In this document: piece after piece, positions 1 through 7,178 of the stretch
Position numbering within the stretch: position 1 is the stretch's first letter
How the letters are laid out: every line of letters starts with the position of its first letter
Assembly (NCBI RefSeq): GCF_000374165.1
Contig: NZ_KB893750.1
Coordinates: 118,662 to 182,661, forward strand
DNA length: 64,000 bases
DNA from: Parafrankia elaeagni
GTDB taxonomy: Bacteria > Actinomycetota > Actinomycetes > Frankiales > Frankiaceae
Direction: 5' to 3'
Made by a program: the position numbers and the translations under genes
The notes under the pieces: generated by a model
Seen by the model: only the letters and a program-made list of their open reading frames with translations
Databases searched by the model: none
Told to the model about the DNA's origin: nothing

Positions 1-1029
1 GATCAACGGCGAGCCCAGCAGCTCGCGGGCGGTGAGACGCTGCCGTTCGGTCGGTGGGGTCGATGCGGCCGGTTCGGTCGGCGGGGGGCCACCCCAGTCC
101 AGTGAAGCGATGACCAGGTCGGCTCCGGCGTCCCGGGCGCGGGCCGCGTCCTGCAGGATCCGCGCGGGGTCGAGGCGGTCGACTCCTCCGTCGGTGTCAC
201 CGCCCGTCGCCCCCCGGGCGGTCGCGGACTGGCCCGCGTCGGTGGCCGAAAGCAGCGCGATCTGGGCACCGTGGACCGGCAGCATGGTGAGTGCTCCGGC
301 CTCGGCGCGGTCGCGCGCCGCTCCGCTGTGGGTGATCGAGGCGCCGTCGAGCGCGTCCAGCAGGCTGCTTCTGTCCGCGTCCCCCAGCTGGGCGGTGTGG
401 CCGGTCGCGGTGGCACAGGCGTCGAAACCGGCCCGGCGCAGTGCCTCGGCGGCTGGCTCGGGCGCTCCGGTGAGGATGACGGGGCCCTGACAGACCGCGA
501 GATCGGCGGAGGAGAGCAGACTGCCGAGCGGCGCCAGTGTCGCACCGGCCGCGGCAGCGGTCAGGAGAAGCCCGCCGCTGAAGATCAGCGTCAGTTCCGT
601 GGCCTCCCGGTCCGGGGCGCGGCCGCCTGACGGACCTCCCGTCGACGGTGGCCAGGCCGACCGGGCGGTGGCGTCCGGATGGGTGGTGGCGTCCGGATGG
701 GTGGCGCGGATGCCACCGGGATCACTGCCGACAGTCAGCAGATGCCGGCTCAGGATGTCTGGATACAGCCCGAAACCCACGGCCGCGACCGCCAGGACGA
801 GAGCTCCCGCGATCAGGAGCCGGCCGGACGGAGGGTCTGGCCGACCGTCCGTCGGCACTGCAGGGCGCGGACTGTTCACTTCGGGCGGGTGCGACGAAGC
901 CGGGCGATGCGCGGAACGTGGGCGATGTACGGAAAGCGGTCGGTGCCACGAGCGCCGGCGGTGCCACGAGCGCCGGCGATGCCAGGGGCGCAGCTGGTGC
1001 CGGAAGCGTCTGCGCGGCATCGTCCCCAT
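1..1029 (-). CDS. CapA-family (poly-gamma-glutamate synthesis type) membrane-anchored metallophosphatase-like protein, 3' end missing
   Basis: The reading frame stays open from an ATG at 1029 to the window edge, so the C-terminus lies outside. The first 65 residues or so are rich in Arg, His and Trp and partly encoded by an 18-bp tandem duplication (943-978). One hydrophobic helix follows (LLIAGALVLAVAAVGFGLY), then a Thr/Pro-rich linker from a second near-repeat. From about residue 135 the sequence matches the CapA/PGA_cap fold: LTLIFSGGLLL, a strand with ADLAVCQGPVILTG, then AGFDACATATGHTAQLGD and DPARILQDAARARDAGADLVIASLDWG. CapA proteins are known from capsule polymer export or synthesis, but many actinobacterial members have no proven role. 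Expected topology is a cytoplasmic basic tail and an extracytoplasmic catalytic domain. An ATG at 1020 is an equally good start. Family call firm, function uncertain. Confidence 0.72.
   Translation of the reverse strand, partial: MGTMPRRRFRHQLRPWHRRRSWHRRRSWHRPLSVHRPRSAHRPASSHPPEVNSPRPAVPTDGRPDPPSGRLLIAGALVLAVAAVGFGLYPDILSRHLLTVGSDPGGIRATHPDATTHPDATARSAWPPSTGGPSGGRAPDREATELTLIFSGGLLLTAAAAGATLAPLGSLLSSADLAVCQGPVILTGAPEPAAEALRRAGFDACATATGHTAQLGDADRSSLLDALDGASITHSGAARDRAEAGALTMLPVHGAQIALLSATDAGQSATARGATGGDTDGGVDRLDPARILQDAARARDAGADLVIASLDWGGPPPTEPAASTPPTERQRLTARELLGSPLI
943..978. repeat. 18-bp perfect tandem duplication in the CapA gene
   Basis: The unit GTGCCACGAGCGCCGGCG occurs twice without a gap. 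In the minus-strand gene it encodes a repeated Arg/His/Ser/Trp hexapeptide in the cytoplasmic tail, so copy changes would stay in frame. Confidence 0.8.
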
Positions 1030-1111
1030 CGCTCGGGCTGGTCGGACGGGTGGACCCCTCCAACCTAGGCGACGGGTGTCGGCCCCACTACTCTTGGTAG
1101 TTCGATCTTTC

Positions 1112-1132
1112 TGAGATCTGAGATCTGAGAGG
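1112..1132. repeat. Heptamer tandem repeat TGAGATC between capA-like and marR genes
   Basis: Two perfect copies of TGAGATC (1112-1118, 1119-1125) are followed by a degenerate third. The repeat lies between the start of the CapA-family gene and the 3' end of the MarR gene, so it may sit in the promoter or leader of the former. Confidence 0.6.
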
Positions 1133-1148
1133 TGAGGCCGATCCCGCG

Positions 1149-1802
1149 TCAGACCGCGGCGGTCCCTTCCGCCGCTGAGATCGCCGGCACGGACTCGATG
1201 ATCCGCGTCAGCATGGAGCGCAGCGCTGTGCGCTCGTCGGTGGACAGGGGGGAGAGCAGCAGGTCGTTCATGCGTTCCACCCGGCTCGCGACATGGCTGT
1301 GGGTCGCCTCGCCGCGCTGCGTCAGCCGCAGGACGTTGCGGCGGCCGTCGCGAGGATCGCGGACACGGCGGATCAGGCCGCGCTGCACGAGGCGGGCCAC
1401 GACGTCGGCGACGGTGGAGCGGTCGAGCGACGCCCGTTCACCCAGCGTGCGCTGGTCGATGTCGGGGTCGGCGAGCAGGCTGTTGAGAACGACGAACTGC
1501 GGCGGAGTCGTCTCGGTGGAGACGACTGCCGTCCAGAGTTGATATGTGACCTGCTGCAGACGGCGGGCGAGCTGTCCGGGGTGTGTCGACAGGTCTGCGA
1601 CGGGCCGCGCACGGCCGGGGTCGGTCTCCTCGGCCGGCCGTCTCGGTCCCGGGTATCGCTGGTTCACGGCGTCCTCACGGGTCTGGATGGTCACATGCTC
1701 GGATCGTGTGAGCGGGGTCAGGGCTTCGTTCCATTCCGGGCTGTAGGGCGGGGACGTTCGTGCGCCCGACGGCAGGGCTTCGTGTTGGTCATCATCTCGC
1801 AT
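1149..1802 (-). CDS. MarR-family winged-helix transcriptional regulator
   Basis: This is a likely ligand-responsive DNA-binding dimer. The MarR core begins near LSTHPGQLARRLQQVTYQLW. The winged helix follows: TPPQFVVLNSLL, DQRTLGERASLDRSTVADVVARLVQRGLI (recognition region) and a wing with RDPRDGRRNVLRLTQRG. The C-terminal dimer helix ends MLTRIIESV. About 60 residues precede the core, more than usual for MarR, so the true start may be internal (for example GTG at 1694). ATG 1802 is used because the only longer in-frame start is a TTG at 1823. It is transcribed toward the divergent-poor region before the CapA gene, and no obvious target gene is adjacent. A nested dyad at 1860-1900 just upstream could be its own operator. 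Target and ligand unknown. Confidence 0.85.
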   Translation of the reverse strand: MRDDDQHEALPSGARTSPPYSPEWNEALTPLTRSEHVTIQTREDAVNQRYPGPRRPAEETDPGRARPVADLSTHPGQLARRLQQVTYQLWTAVVSTETTPPQFVVLNSLLADPDIDQRTLGERASLDRSTVADVVARLVQRGLIRRVRDPRDGRRNVLRLTQRGEATHSHVASRVERMNDLLLSPLSTDERTALRSMLTRIIESVPAISAAEGTAAV

Positions 1803-1859
1803 CTGTACGCCCGTTGCCGGCAAGCCGGAGGAATCGAACGAGGGCGACCCCCCGGAACG

Positions 1860-1900
1860 GGTAACTCATCCGGCATGTTCCAAAAACATCACCGGTTACC
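1860..1900. promoter_or_regulatory. Nested inverted repeat upstream of marR, candidate autoregulatory operator
   Basis: GGTAAC (1860-1865) pairs with GTTACC (1895-1900). Inside lie CCGG half-sites and ATGTT-5-AACAT (1875-1889). The dyad sits 58-98 bp upstream of the chosen MarR start in an unusually AT-rich spot. MarR proteins commonly bind such dyads, but that this one does is inference. Confidence 0.45.
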
Positions 1901-2569
1901 GAAAGATATGGATCGCGCGGTGCCGGACCTCCGCCGCCGATCTCCGATGATGGTCATCGTGCTCAGTGAGTGTGCCTGACATGGCGCCGTCCGGGGGCAG
2001 ACCGGTGCCGGGGGATCGATTCAGGCTGCTCGTCGGTGTGGCCGTGCCGTGTTTGGCGTAGCCCGAGCGGGCCCTTGCCAGGCCGCAGGACCTGGGTCTT
2101 CGCGGCGGCCCGGCCAACTTCCCGGGAACAGGTCGCAACCCTGGGACCAGATATGTCAGCGAGACCTATGTCAGGAAATATCGCCTGACGAGTGTCCTGT
2201 GCCGCATACAGTCGTCCAGGGTCGGGATGCGTACGTCACGTCCGTCACGGCCGGGAACAACAAGGCGGACTTCTTCGTACCGCCCCGGTCGGGCCCCTTG
2301 GCGGCGCGACCCGCACGGCCTACCTGCCGTGTCCGGGAGGGCACCTGCCGGCGGGAAACGGTGCCATGCCCGTGCGGATGCAGCCGGTGGAAGACCGTGT
2401 GCTTACGTGTCGTGAACACGACCATAGGGTCGCCTGTGTCACCGTGGTGCGGCACCGAGGTTGTGTCCGAATTGGCGGTGATGCGCCCGCCCGCGGCCCG
2501 ATGCGGGACCGACCGACACGGATGTGGCGTTCGGGGAGTCAGAACGATCGGCGTGGGTACCCGACCGTC
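1901..2569. other. Intergenic region with no recognised gene
   Basis: Short open frames on both strands have no recognisable protein features. The only clear structure is a direct repeat TATGTCAG at 2152-2159 and 2167-2174 with 7 bp between copies, which could be a tandem protein-binding site. The region should hold the promoter of the nucleotidyltransferase gene at 2570. Confidence 0.5.
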
Positions 2570-3604
2570 ATGGATGACGCACCCCGCGGTCTGCGGGAAA
2601 GCCTGAAACGGGTCGCCGTCACGCTCAAGGAGGCGCAGATCCCCTTCGCGCTCGGCGGCAGCTACGCCTGCTGGGCACGCGGCGGGCCCGAGCCGGTGCA
2701 CGATGTCGACTTCATGCTCCGGGAGACGGACGTCCCGCGGGCGGTGGACGTCCTGTGCGACGCCGGGCTGCGCCCGGTGGACCCGCCGGAGGACTGGCTG
2801 ACCAAGGTCTATGACGGCGACGTCCTGGTGGACCTGATCCACCACCCGGTCGGGCGGGCGGTGACCGACGAGATGCTGGCCCGGTCGCGGGACATGTCGG
2901 TCGACTCGGTCCGGATGCCGGTGCTGGACGCCACCGACTGGTTCGAGATGACCCTGCTTGCTCTGGACGAGCGCTACTGCGATCTGGGCCGGGTCATCCC
3001 GATGATCCGGGCGATGCGGGAGCAGGTGGACTGGACGCAGGTGCGCCAGGCCACCGCTGAGTCGCCGTTCGCCGAGGCGGCCCTGCTCGTGGCGACCCGG
3101 TTGCAGCTCATTCCCGCGCCCGCACGCCTGTCTCCCGGCGGTCTGTCTCCCTCTCCCGCCGGTCCACCGTTCGCTGGTCCACCGTTCACTGGTCCAGCGT
3201 CCGCCGGTCCAGCGTCCGCCGGTCCGTCGCCCGTCGGCCTGCCGTCCTCCGGCGGGGGGTCTGCGGGCGAGGCGGTGACCACCCCGCCGGCCGGTAGCGG
3301 GGCGGTGACCGGCGCGCCCGAGAGCGCCTCGGCCGCGGCCGGACAGCTGGACGTCACCGAACCGGCCGAGTACCTCGCCGGCGAGCTGCGTGAACGTCTG
3401 GCGGAGGACCCGCGGGTCGCCGAGCTGGGCCTGGAGGTCGCCGTGGCGTCGGACGCCGTCATCGTGCGGGGCGAGGTGGCCATGGAGACCCGCCGGACCG
3501 CTGTCGACATCGTGCTCGCCGAGATCGTTCCCGACCGGCCGATCCGTAACCAGGTCACCGTGTCGCAGCAGGAGTCCCCGCCGACGGTGGAGAGCGTGTC
3601 GTGA
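2570..3604 (+). CDS. Nucleotidyltransferase-fold protein fused to a BON domain
   Basis: The protein has 344 residues. Residues 10-190 resemble a DNA-polymerase-beta-type nucleotidyltransferase of the AbiEii/MNT-like class: FALGGSYACWARGG (Gly29-Gly30-Ser31) followed by DVDF with metal-binding Asp45 and Asp47. Residues about 190-255 form a Pro/Gly/Ala/Ser linker of imperfect 5-residue repeats (PPFAG, PPFTG, PASAG). Residues about 260-335 look like a BON domain (LAGELRERLAEDPRVAELGLEV, IVRGEVAMETRRTAVDIVLAEI). BON domains usually bind membranes or lipids, so the pairing is unusual. Its TGA overlaps the GTG of the next gene by 4 bp, so translation is probably coupled to the phosphoesterase. ATG 2570 is used because homology begins at once after it; no strong ribosome site is visible. 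Substrate unknown; an antitoxin, defence or RNA-modifying role cannot be decided. Confidence 0.75.
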   Translation: MDDAPRGLRESLKRVAVTLKEAQIPFALGGSYACWARGGPEPVHDVDFMLRETDVPRAVDVLCDAGLRPVDPPEDWLTKVYDGDVLVDLIHHPVGRAVTDEMLARSRDMSVDSVRMPVLDATDWFEMTLLALDERYCDLGRVIPMIRAMREQVDWTQVRQATAESPFAEAALLVATRLQLIPAPARLSPGGLSPSPAGPPFAGPPFTGPASAGPASAGPSPVGLPSSGGGSAGEAVTTPPAGSGAVTGAPESASAAAGQLDVTEPAEYLAGELRERLAEDPRVAELGLEVAVASDAVIVRGEVAMETRRTAVDIVLAEIVPDRPIRNQVTVSQQESPPTVESVS

Positions 3605-4332
3605 TCAGAATTGCCGCCGTCGGTGACATTCACCTGGGTACCGACTCGCCGGGGTCGTTCGCGCCCTGCCTGGTCGGGATCGGTGACCTCGCCGACGTCC
3701 TCCTGATCGCCGGCGACCTCACCCAGCACGGCAGCGTGGCGGAGGCCGAGGTGGTGGCCGGCGAGCTCGCCGGGGCCGAGATCCCGGTGATCGCCGTGCT
3801 CGGAAACCACGACCACCACGGGGACCAGCCCGACCAGGTGGTCAAGGTGCTGGCCCAGGCGGGCGTCCGCACGCTGGAGGGCGAGGGGATGGTGCTGCGG
3901 GTCGGTGACACCTGCCTCGGGGTCGCCGGTGCGAAGGGTTTCGGCGGCGGGTTCGCGGGGGCCAGCGGCAGCGACTTCGGCGAACCGCTGATGAAGGCGT
4001 TCGTCCGTCACTCGAAGGAGGTGAGTGCCGCGCTGCGCGGTGCCCTCGATGCCCTGGAGTGCGACATCCGGATCGCGCTCACGCACTACTCGCCCGTCCC
4101 GGACACGCTCGCCGGTGAACGCCCGGAGATCTTCCCGTTCCTCGGCAGCTACCACCTCGCGGAGGCTGTCGACGGCGGCCACGCCCAGCTGGCGCTGCAC
4201 GGGCACGCCCATGGCGGATCGGAGAAGGGCCGTACCGCCGGCGGGGTGCCGGTGCGCAACGTCGCCCGGCCGGTGATCGGCCGGGCCTTCGCCCTGTACG
4301 AGGTCGGCGCCCACGGCGCTTGCTCTTCGTGA
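3601..4332 (+). CDS. Calcineurin-like metallophosphoesterase
   Basis: The enzyme should hydrolyse phosphomono- or diesters at a two-metal centre in the cytoplasm. All family motifs are present: GDIHLG near the start, IAGDLT, LGNHDHHGD, the THYSP motif and LHGHAHGGSEKG near the C-terminus. At 243 residues it is a stand-alone catalytic domain without signal peptide. The GTG start lies inside the stop of the nucleotidyltransferase-BON gene (GTGA overlap), which suggests the two proteins work in one pathway, perhaps one adding and one removing a phosphoryl or nucleotidyl group; that is inference. The substrate cannot be read from the sequence. Confidence 0.9.
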   Translation: MIRIAAVGDIHLGTDSPGSFAPCLVGIGDLADVLLIAGDLTQHGSVAEAEVVAGELAGAEIPVIAVLGNHDHHGDQPDQVVKVLAQAGVRTLEGEGMVLRVGDTCLGVAGAKGFGGGFAGASGSDFGEPLMKAFVRHSKEVSAALRGALDALECDIRIALTHYSPVPDTLAGERPEIFPFLGSYHLAEAVDGGHAQLALHGHAHGGSEKGRTAGGVPVRNVARPVIGRAFALYEVGAHGACSS

Positions 4333-4431
4333 CATCTCCGTCACGGCGAGGGTTCTGTTGTCGCGGTCGGGGAAGGCCTCGCCCGCGAGGGCGGCGGATG
4401 GCCCACCGCCCCTGGACGGAAGAGGCCTGAC

Positions 4432-4986
4432 ATGCGCGAGCCAGACGTCGTCGATGTCCTGACCGCCGACCACACCAGGATCGAGCAGTGGTTCCGCGAC
4501 TACGAGCGGACCCCGTCCGCGGTCGAGCGCCGGCGCCTGATCACCAACATCATCATCGAGCTCGTGCGACACGCCGAGGCCGAGGAGATGTACGTCTACC
4601 CACGGGCGCGCCTCGTGCTCCCGAACGGCCACACCATCGTCGACCGGGAGATCGCCGAGCACGCCGAAGCCGAGCGGATCATGAGCCGGCTGGACCGGAT
4701 GAAGCCGATGGACGCCGGTTTCGACCCGCTGGCCCGCGAGCTGATGCGTGTGGTGCGCGGGCATGTGCGGGAGGAGGAGAAGGGCTGGTTCCCGGTGCTG
4801 CGGCGGCTCATGCCGGTCCAGGACCGCCGCCGCCTCGCCGAACTGGTGGAGGGCGCCAAGGTGGTCGCGCCGACCCGACCGCACCCGGGCGCCCCCGACC
4901 GGCCGCCGTTCAACGTCCTCGTCGGGGTGGGAACGGGCGTGGCCGACCGGGCCCGCGACCTTCTCTCCGGCCGCCGCCAGCGCTAG
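4432..4986 (+). CDS. Hemerythrin HHE-domain protein
   Basis: A four-helix di-iron or metal-binding cytoplasmic protein of 184 residues. The His/Glu ligands appear in order: TADHTRIEQWF, VRHAEAEEMYVYP, AEHAEAERIM and RGHVREEEKGWFP. The C-terminal 45 residues after VVAPTRP are Pro-rich and end in a short hydrophobic stretch (FNVLVGVGTGVADRARDLL), as in related actinobacterial hemerythrins. Such proteins are linked to oxygen, NO or oxidative-stress sensing. A ribosome site AGAGG precedes the ATG. A 100-bp gap separates it from the phosphoesterase, so it may be expressed separately. A strong hairpin follows at 5114. Confidence 0.88.
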   Translation: MREPDVVDVLTADHTRIEQWFRDYERTPSAVERRRLITNIIIELVRHAEAEEMYVYPRARLVLPNGHTIVDREIAEHAEAERIMSRLDRMKPMDAGFDPLARELMRVVRGHVREEEKGWFPVLRRLMPVQDRRRLAELVEGAKVVAPTRPHPGAPDRPPFNVLVGVGTGVADRARDLLSGRRQR

Positions 4987-5113
4987 CCGGGCACCTGCTT
5001 CGGCGGGCACCTGCTCCGGGCTGCCGGGCGGTCGCCCGAATGTGCCACCGGGGCGGGAAACGTCTGGTCCGAGGTGGGCCTGACCGCCTGCTGCGGGTAG
5101 GGCACAGGACACG

Positions 5114-5152
5114 CCGGTGGCGTCGCCGGTCACGAACCGGCGACGCCACCGG
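5114..5152. terminator. Strong hairpin after the hemerythrin gene
   Basis: Perfect 17-bp arms (5114-5130 and 5136-5152) enclose a 5-nt loop. There is no T-tract, as is common for terminators in very GC-rich actinobacteria. It lies between the hemerythrin stop and the next gene, so it probably ends the upstream transcript. Confidence 0.75.
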
Positions 5153-5184
5153 GTCGCGGGGCATCCGAACGGAGAGGACGTCAC

Positions 5185-5610
5185 ATGTCGATGGATCGGG
5201 GCAGTGCCAAACACGGACCTGTGCGCGACGAGGTGATGGCTCACGAGGTCCTGGGCATGGTCCGCGCACGCCGGGACACCCGCGCCGAGGAATGGAGATC
5301 CCCCGAGCCGCCGGCCGAGGAGGCGTCGGCGCTCGCCGCCCGTCCGGACGGTGCGGGGCTGCTCGGCAGCACGCCACCGGGGATGACCCCGGCGGACGTC
5401 GAGGAGCGCTCGGAGCTGGGCCGCTGGCTGGGCCGGGCGGTCTTCCCCGCCGAACGGGACGAGGTCGTCGACCACCTGCGCCACCACCATGCGCCCGACC
5501 GGGTGGTGGACGAGGTCCGCGGGGCACCGGAAGGCGTCCAGTTCACCTCGCTGGGCCAGCTCTGGAGGGCGTTGCGTTCCGACGCCCACGTCGAGTCCCG
5601 GCGTTACTGA
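5185..5610 (+). CDS. DUF2795-domain protein
   Basis: A soluble protein of 141 residues. The C-terminal half matches the DUF2795 pattern seen in many actinobacterial proteins: RSELGRWLGRAVFPAERDEVVDHLRHH, a short helix with PDRVVDEV and FTSLGQLWRAL at the end. The N-terminal half is polar and probably flexible. The ribosome site GGAGAGG is well placed before the ATG. Function unknown. It follows the hairpin at 5114 and so likely has its own promoter. Confidence 0.85.
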   Translation: MSMDRGSAKHGPVRDEVMAHEVLGMVRARRDTRAEEWRSPEPPAEEASALAARPDGAGLLGSTPPGMTPADVEERSELGRWLGRAVFPAERDEVVDHLRHHHAPDRVVDEVRGAPEGVQFTSLGQLWRALRSDAHVESRRY

Positions 5611-5732
5611 ACCTCTTCGCACCACCCCTGACCTCTTTGCACCACCCCTGGGCGCGGTCCGGTGCGAGTGGTGGGCGGCTCCCGACCCGTAAACCTGCTG
5701 ACCTGGGTGAGAAACGTTGTGGGTGAACAAGG

Positions 5733-6482
5733 ATGTCGATGGCGGACGGGGCGGTACGAGGAGCGAACGCCGGGCAGAAGCCTGGCATGGATGGTCCTGT
5801 CCTGGAACGACGCACGAACCGACGCACCCGGCCCACCGCGCGAGCAGAGGTTCCCAGCCCGCTCGCGGTGCGGCCCGAACCTCTGGACGGGGCCGACGGC
5901 CCTCCCACCACCGGCCCGGAGGGATCCGGGCGGGGGAAGCCGGACGGCAGGGCACGCCCCGCGGCGAGCGGGCAGCCGACCGGGCAGCCGACCGGACAAC
6001 CGACCGGGCAACGTGGTCCGGCCACCGGTCAGCGGCGGCCTGCCGCCCGGCCGCGGCGCGCGGCGGCCGGTCAGCGGCGGCGGCCGGTCAGCGGAGACCA
6101 CCGGGTGTCCCGGTGGGTGTCCGCGCACCCGGTCGCCTTCGCACTGATCGGGGCGGCGATGCTGCTCGTCGGATCAGCGCTGGTGGGGGCCCTGGACCTG
6201 TTCGCGGTAGGCGCCGTGCTGGGTTTCTGGACCCTGCTCGTCGCTACCGGCCTGGTGCTGGGGCGTCCTGGCATCGACTGGGCGGTGCCGACCGACGAGC
6301 TCCGGCGGGCCGCGCGGCAGGCGTTTGCCGACTACCGGCGTGAGGCGAGTGGCGCGATGCGTCGACTGGTGCGGACCGGCGGCGCCTCGCTGTCGCGGGG
6401 GGGCCGGCCCGCGCCGACGACCGCGCCCGGGTCGACACCCGCCCCGTCCTCAGACGGGCCGGTGGAGCGTGCCGACCGCTGA
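5733..6482 (+). CDS. Membrane protein with long basic low-complexity N-terminus, unknown function
   Basis: The first 125 residues or so are rich in Arg, Gly, Pro and Gln, including tandem TGQP-type units. Two adjacent hydrophobic helices follow (VAFALIGAAMLLVGSALVG and FAVGAVLGFWTLLVATGLVLG), then a short polar tail. The predicted topology is two membrane passes with both ends on the same side, likely cytoplasmic given the basic termini. A second ATG at 5739 has a better-spaced AAGG. The next small gene starts 19 bp after the stop, suggesting an operon. I do not recognise a family. Confidence 0.65.
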   Translation: MSMADGAVRGANAGQKPGMDGPVLERRTNRRTRPTARAEVPSPLAVRPEPLDGADGPPTTGPEGSGRGKPDGRARPAASGQPTGQPTGQPTGQRGPATGQRRPAARPRRAAAGQRRRPVSGDHRVSRWVSAHPVAFALIGAAMLLVGSALVGALDLFAVGAVLGFWTLLVATGLVLGRPGIDWAVPTDELRRAARQAFADYRREASGAMRRLVRTGGASLSRGGRPAPTTAPGSTPAPSSDGPVERADR

Positions 6483-6501
6483 ACCTGGGTAGGGGACAGC
6501 C

Positions 6502-6792
6502 ATGGCTGGGACCTTGGGTGTGGGTGGAGCAGGATCCTCCGACCTGCTGGTGACGCTCGCCGGTGGTCTCGACGAGCAGGAGCGCGTCGAGACCATGCGG
6601 ATCATCACGCGCCGGCTGATCGCCGAGCGTGCTGCCGCGGCCGGCGGCCAGCGCGAGCGGCAGGTGGACGTCGGTACCCGCAGCAGGGCGTCGCGAGGGC
6701 GACGCCCCGTCACGCCTGCGGCGACCCGCCCTGGGGACAGTGACACCAGACGCCCGGAGAGCGGAAACAGCCGGCCGCTGAAGAGCCGCTGA
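6502..6792 (+). CDS. Small hypothetical protein
   Basis: A 96-residue protein. The first 50 residues could form two helices (SSDLLVTLAGGLDEQERVETMRIITRRLIAE); the rest is basic and Ser/Thr/Arg/Pro-rich and probably disordered. A ribosome site (AGGGGA) precedes the ATG, and it sits 19 bp behind the membrane protein gene. No family recognised. It converges on the FmdB-like gene. Confidence 0.55.
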   Translation: MAGTLGVGGAGSSDLLVTLAGGLDEQERVETMRIITRRLIAERAAAAGGQRERQVDVGTRSRASRGRRPVTPAATRPGDSDTRRPESGNSRPLKSR

Positions 6793-6858
6793 AGAACGGC
6801 CAAGCGCTGAAGCCCTGAAACAGTCCTGAGGCGCTGGTCGGATGACGTCAGCCGCAGG

Positions 6859-7089
6859 TCAGCCGCAGCAGCCGCCCCCGCAGCAGGCCCCGCCGCCACC
6901 ACCGACGGCGGGTGCGGCGGCCATCGCGGGCGCCGACGCACCACGGCTCACCGCCACCGCGGAGAAGACCCGTGAGGTCTCCAGGTGACCTGCGGGGCAC
7001 GGGGCCGCGGCGGTCGTGTCACTGTTGATCCCGCGACGCACCTCGAAGGACGCGTCGCACACACGGCATCGGTACTCGTAGGCGGGCAC
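6859..7089 (-). CDS. FmdB-family zinc ribbon protein
   Basis: A small (76-residue) zinc-ribbon protein. The start PAYEYRCRVCDASFEVRR is the FmdB/CxxC signature, with the first Cys pair at CRVC. The second pair expected for a full ribbon is represented only by a single Cys (APCPAGHLETSRVFS), with His nearby. The C-terminus ends in Gly/Cys-rich GGACCGGGCCG. GTG 7089 is chosen because homology begins right there and because the upstream in-frame ATG at 7110 lies inside a 12-bp hairpin that ends the thiolase transcript. FmdB was named after a formamide/acetamide regulator, but most members have no proven role. Confidence 0.82.
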   Translation of the reverse strand: MPAYEYRCRVCDASFEVRRGINSDTTAAAPCPAGHLETSRVFSAVAVSRGASAPAMAAAPAVGGGGGACCGGGCCG

Positions 7090-7100
7090 GAGCCAAGGAT

Positions 7101-7128
7101 AGGCCGGCATCGCGCACGATGCCGGCCT
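7101..7128 (-). terminator. Hairpin downstream of the thiolase gene
   Basis: Perfect 12-bp arms (7101-7112, 7117-7128) flank a 4-nt loop, 51 bp past the thiolase stop and just before the FmdB start. It likely separates the two minus-strand transcripts. Confidence 0.65.
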
Positions 7129-7178
7129 GTCGCCCGCCCGGGCGTCAGCACCCGGGGGTGGGTCCACCGCCGACGGCG

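Noticed and set aside
2049..2606. Possible genes between MarR and the nucleotidyltransferase
   Set aside because: Frames are Arg/Cys/Gly-rich, lack ribosome sites and have poor third-position bias.
2974..5955. A 993-codon open frame on the minus strand
   Set aside because: It is antisense to the nucleotidyltransferase, phosphoesterase, hemerythrin and DUF2795 genes and has no recognisable domain.
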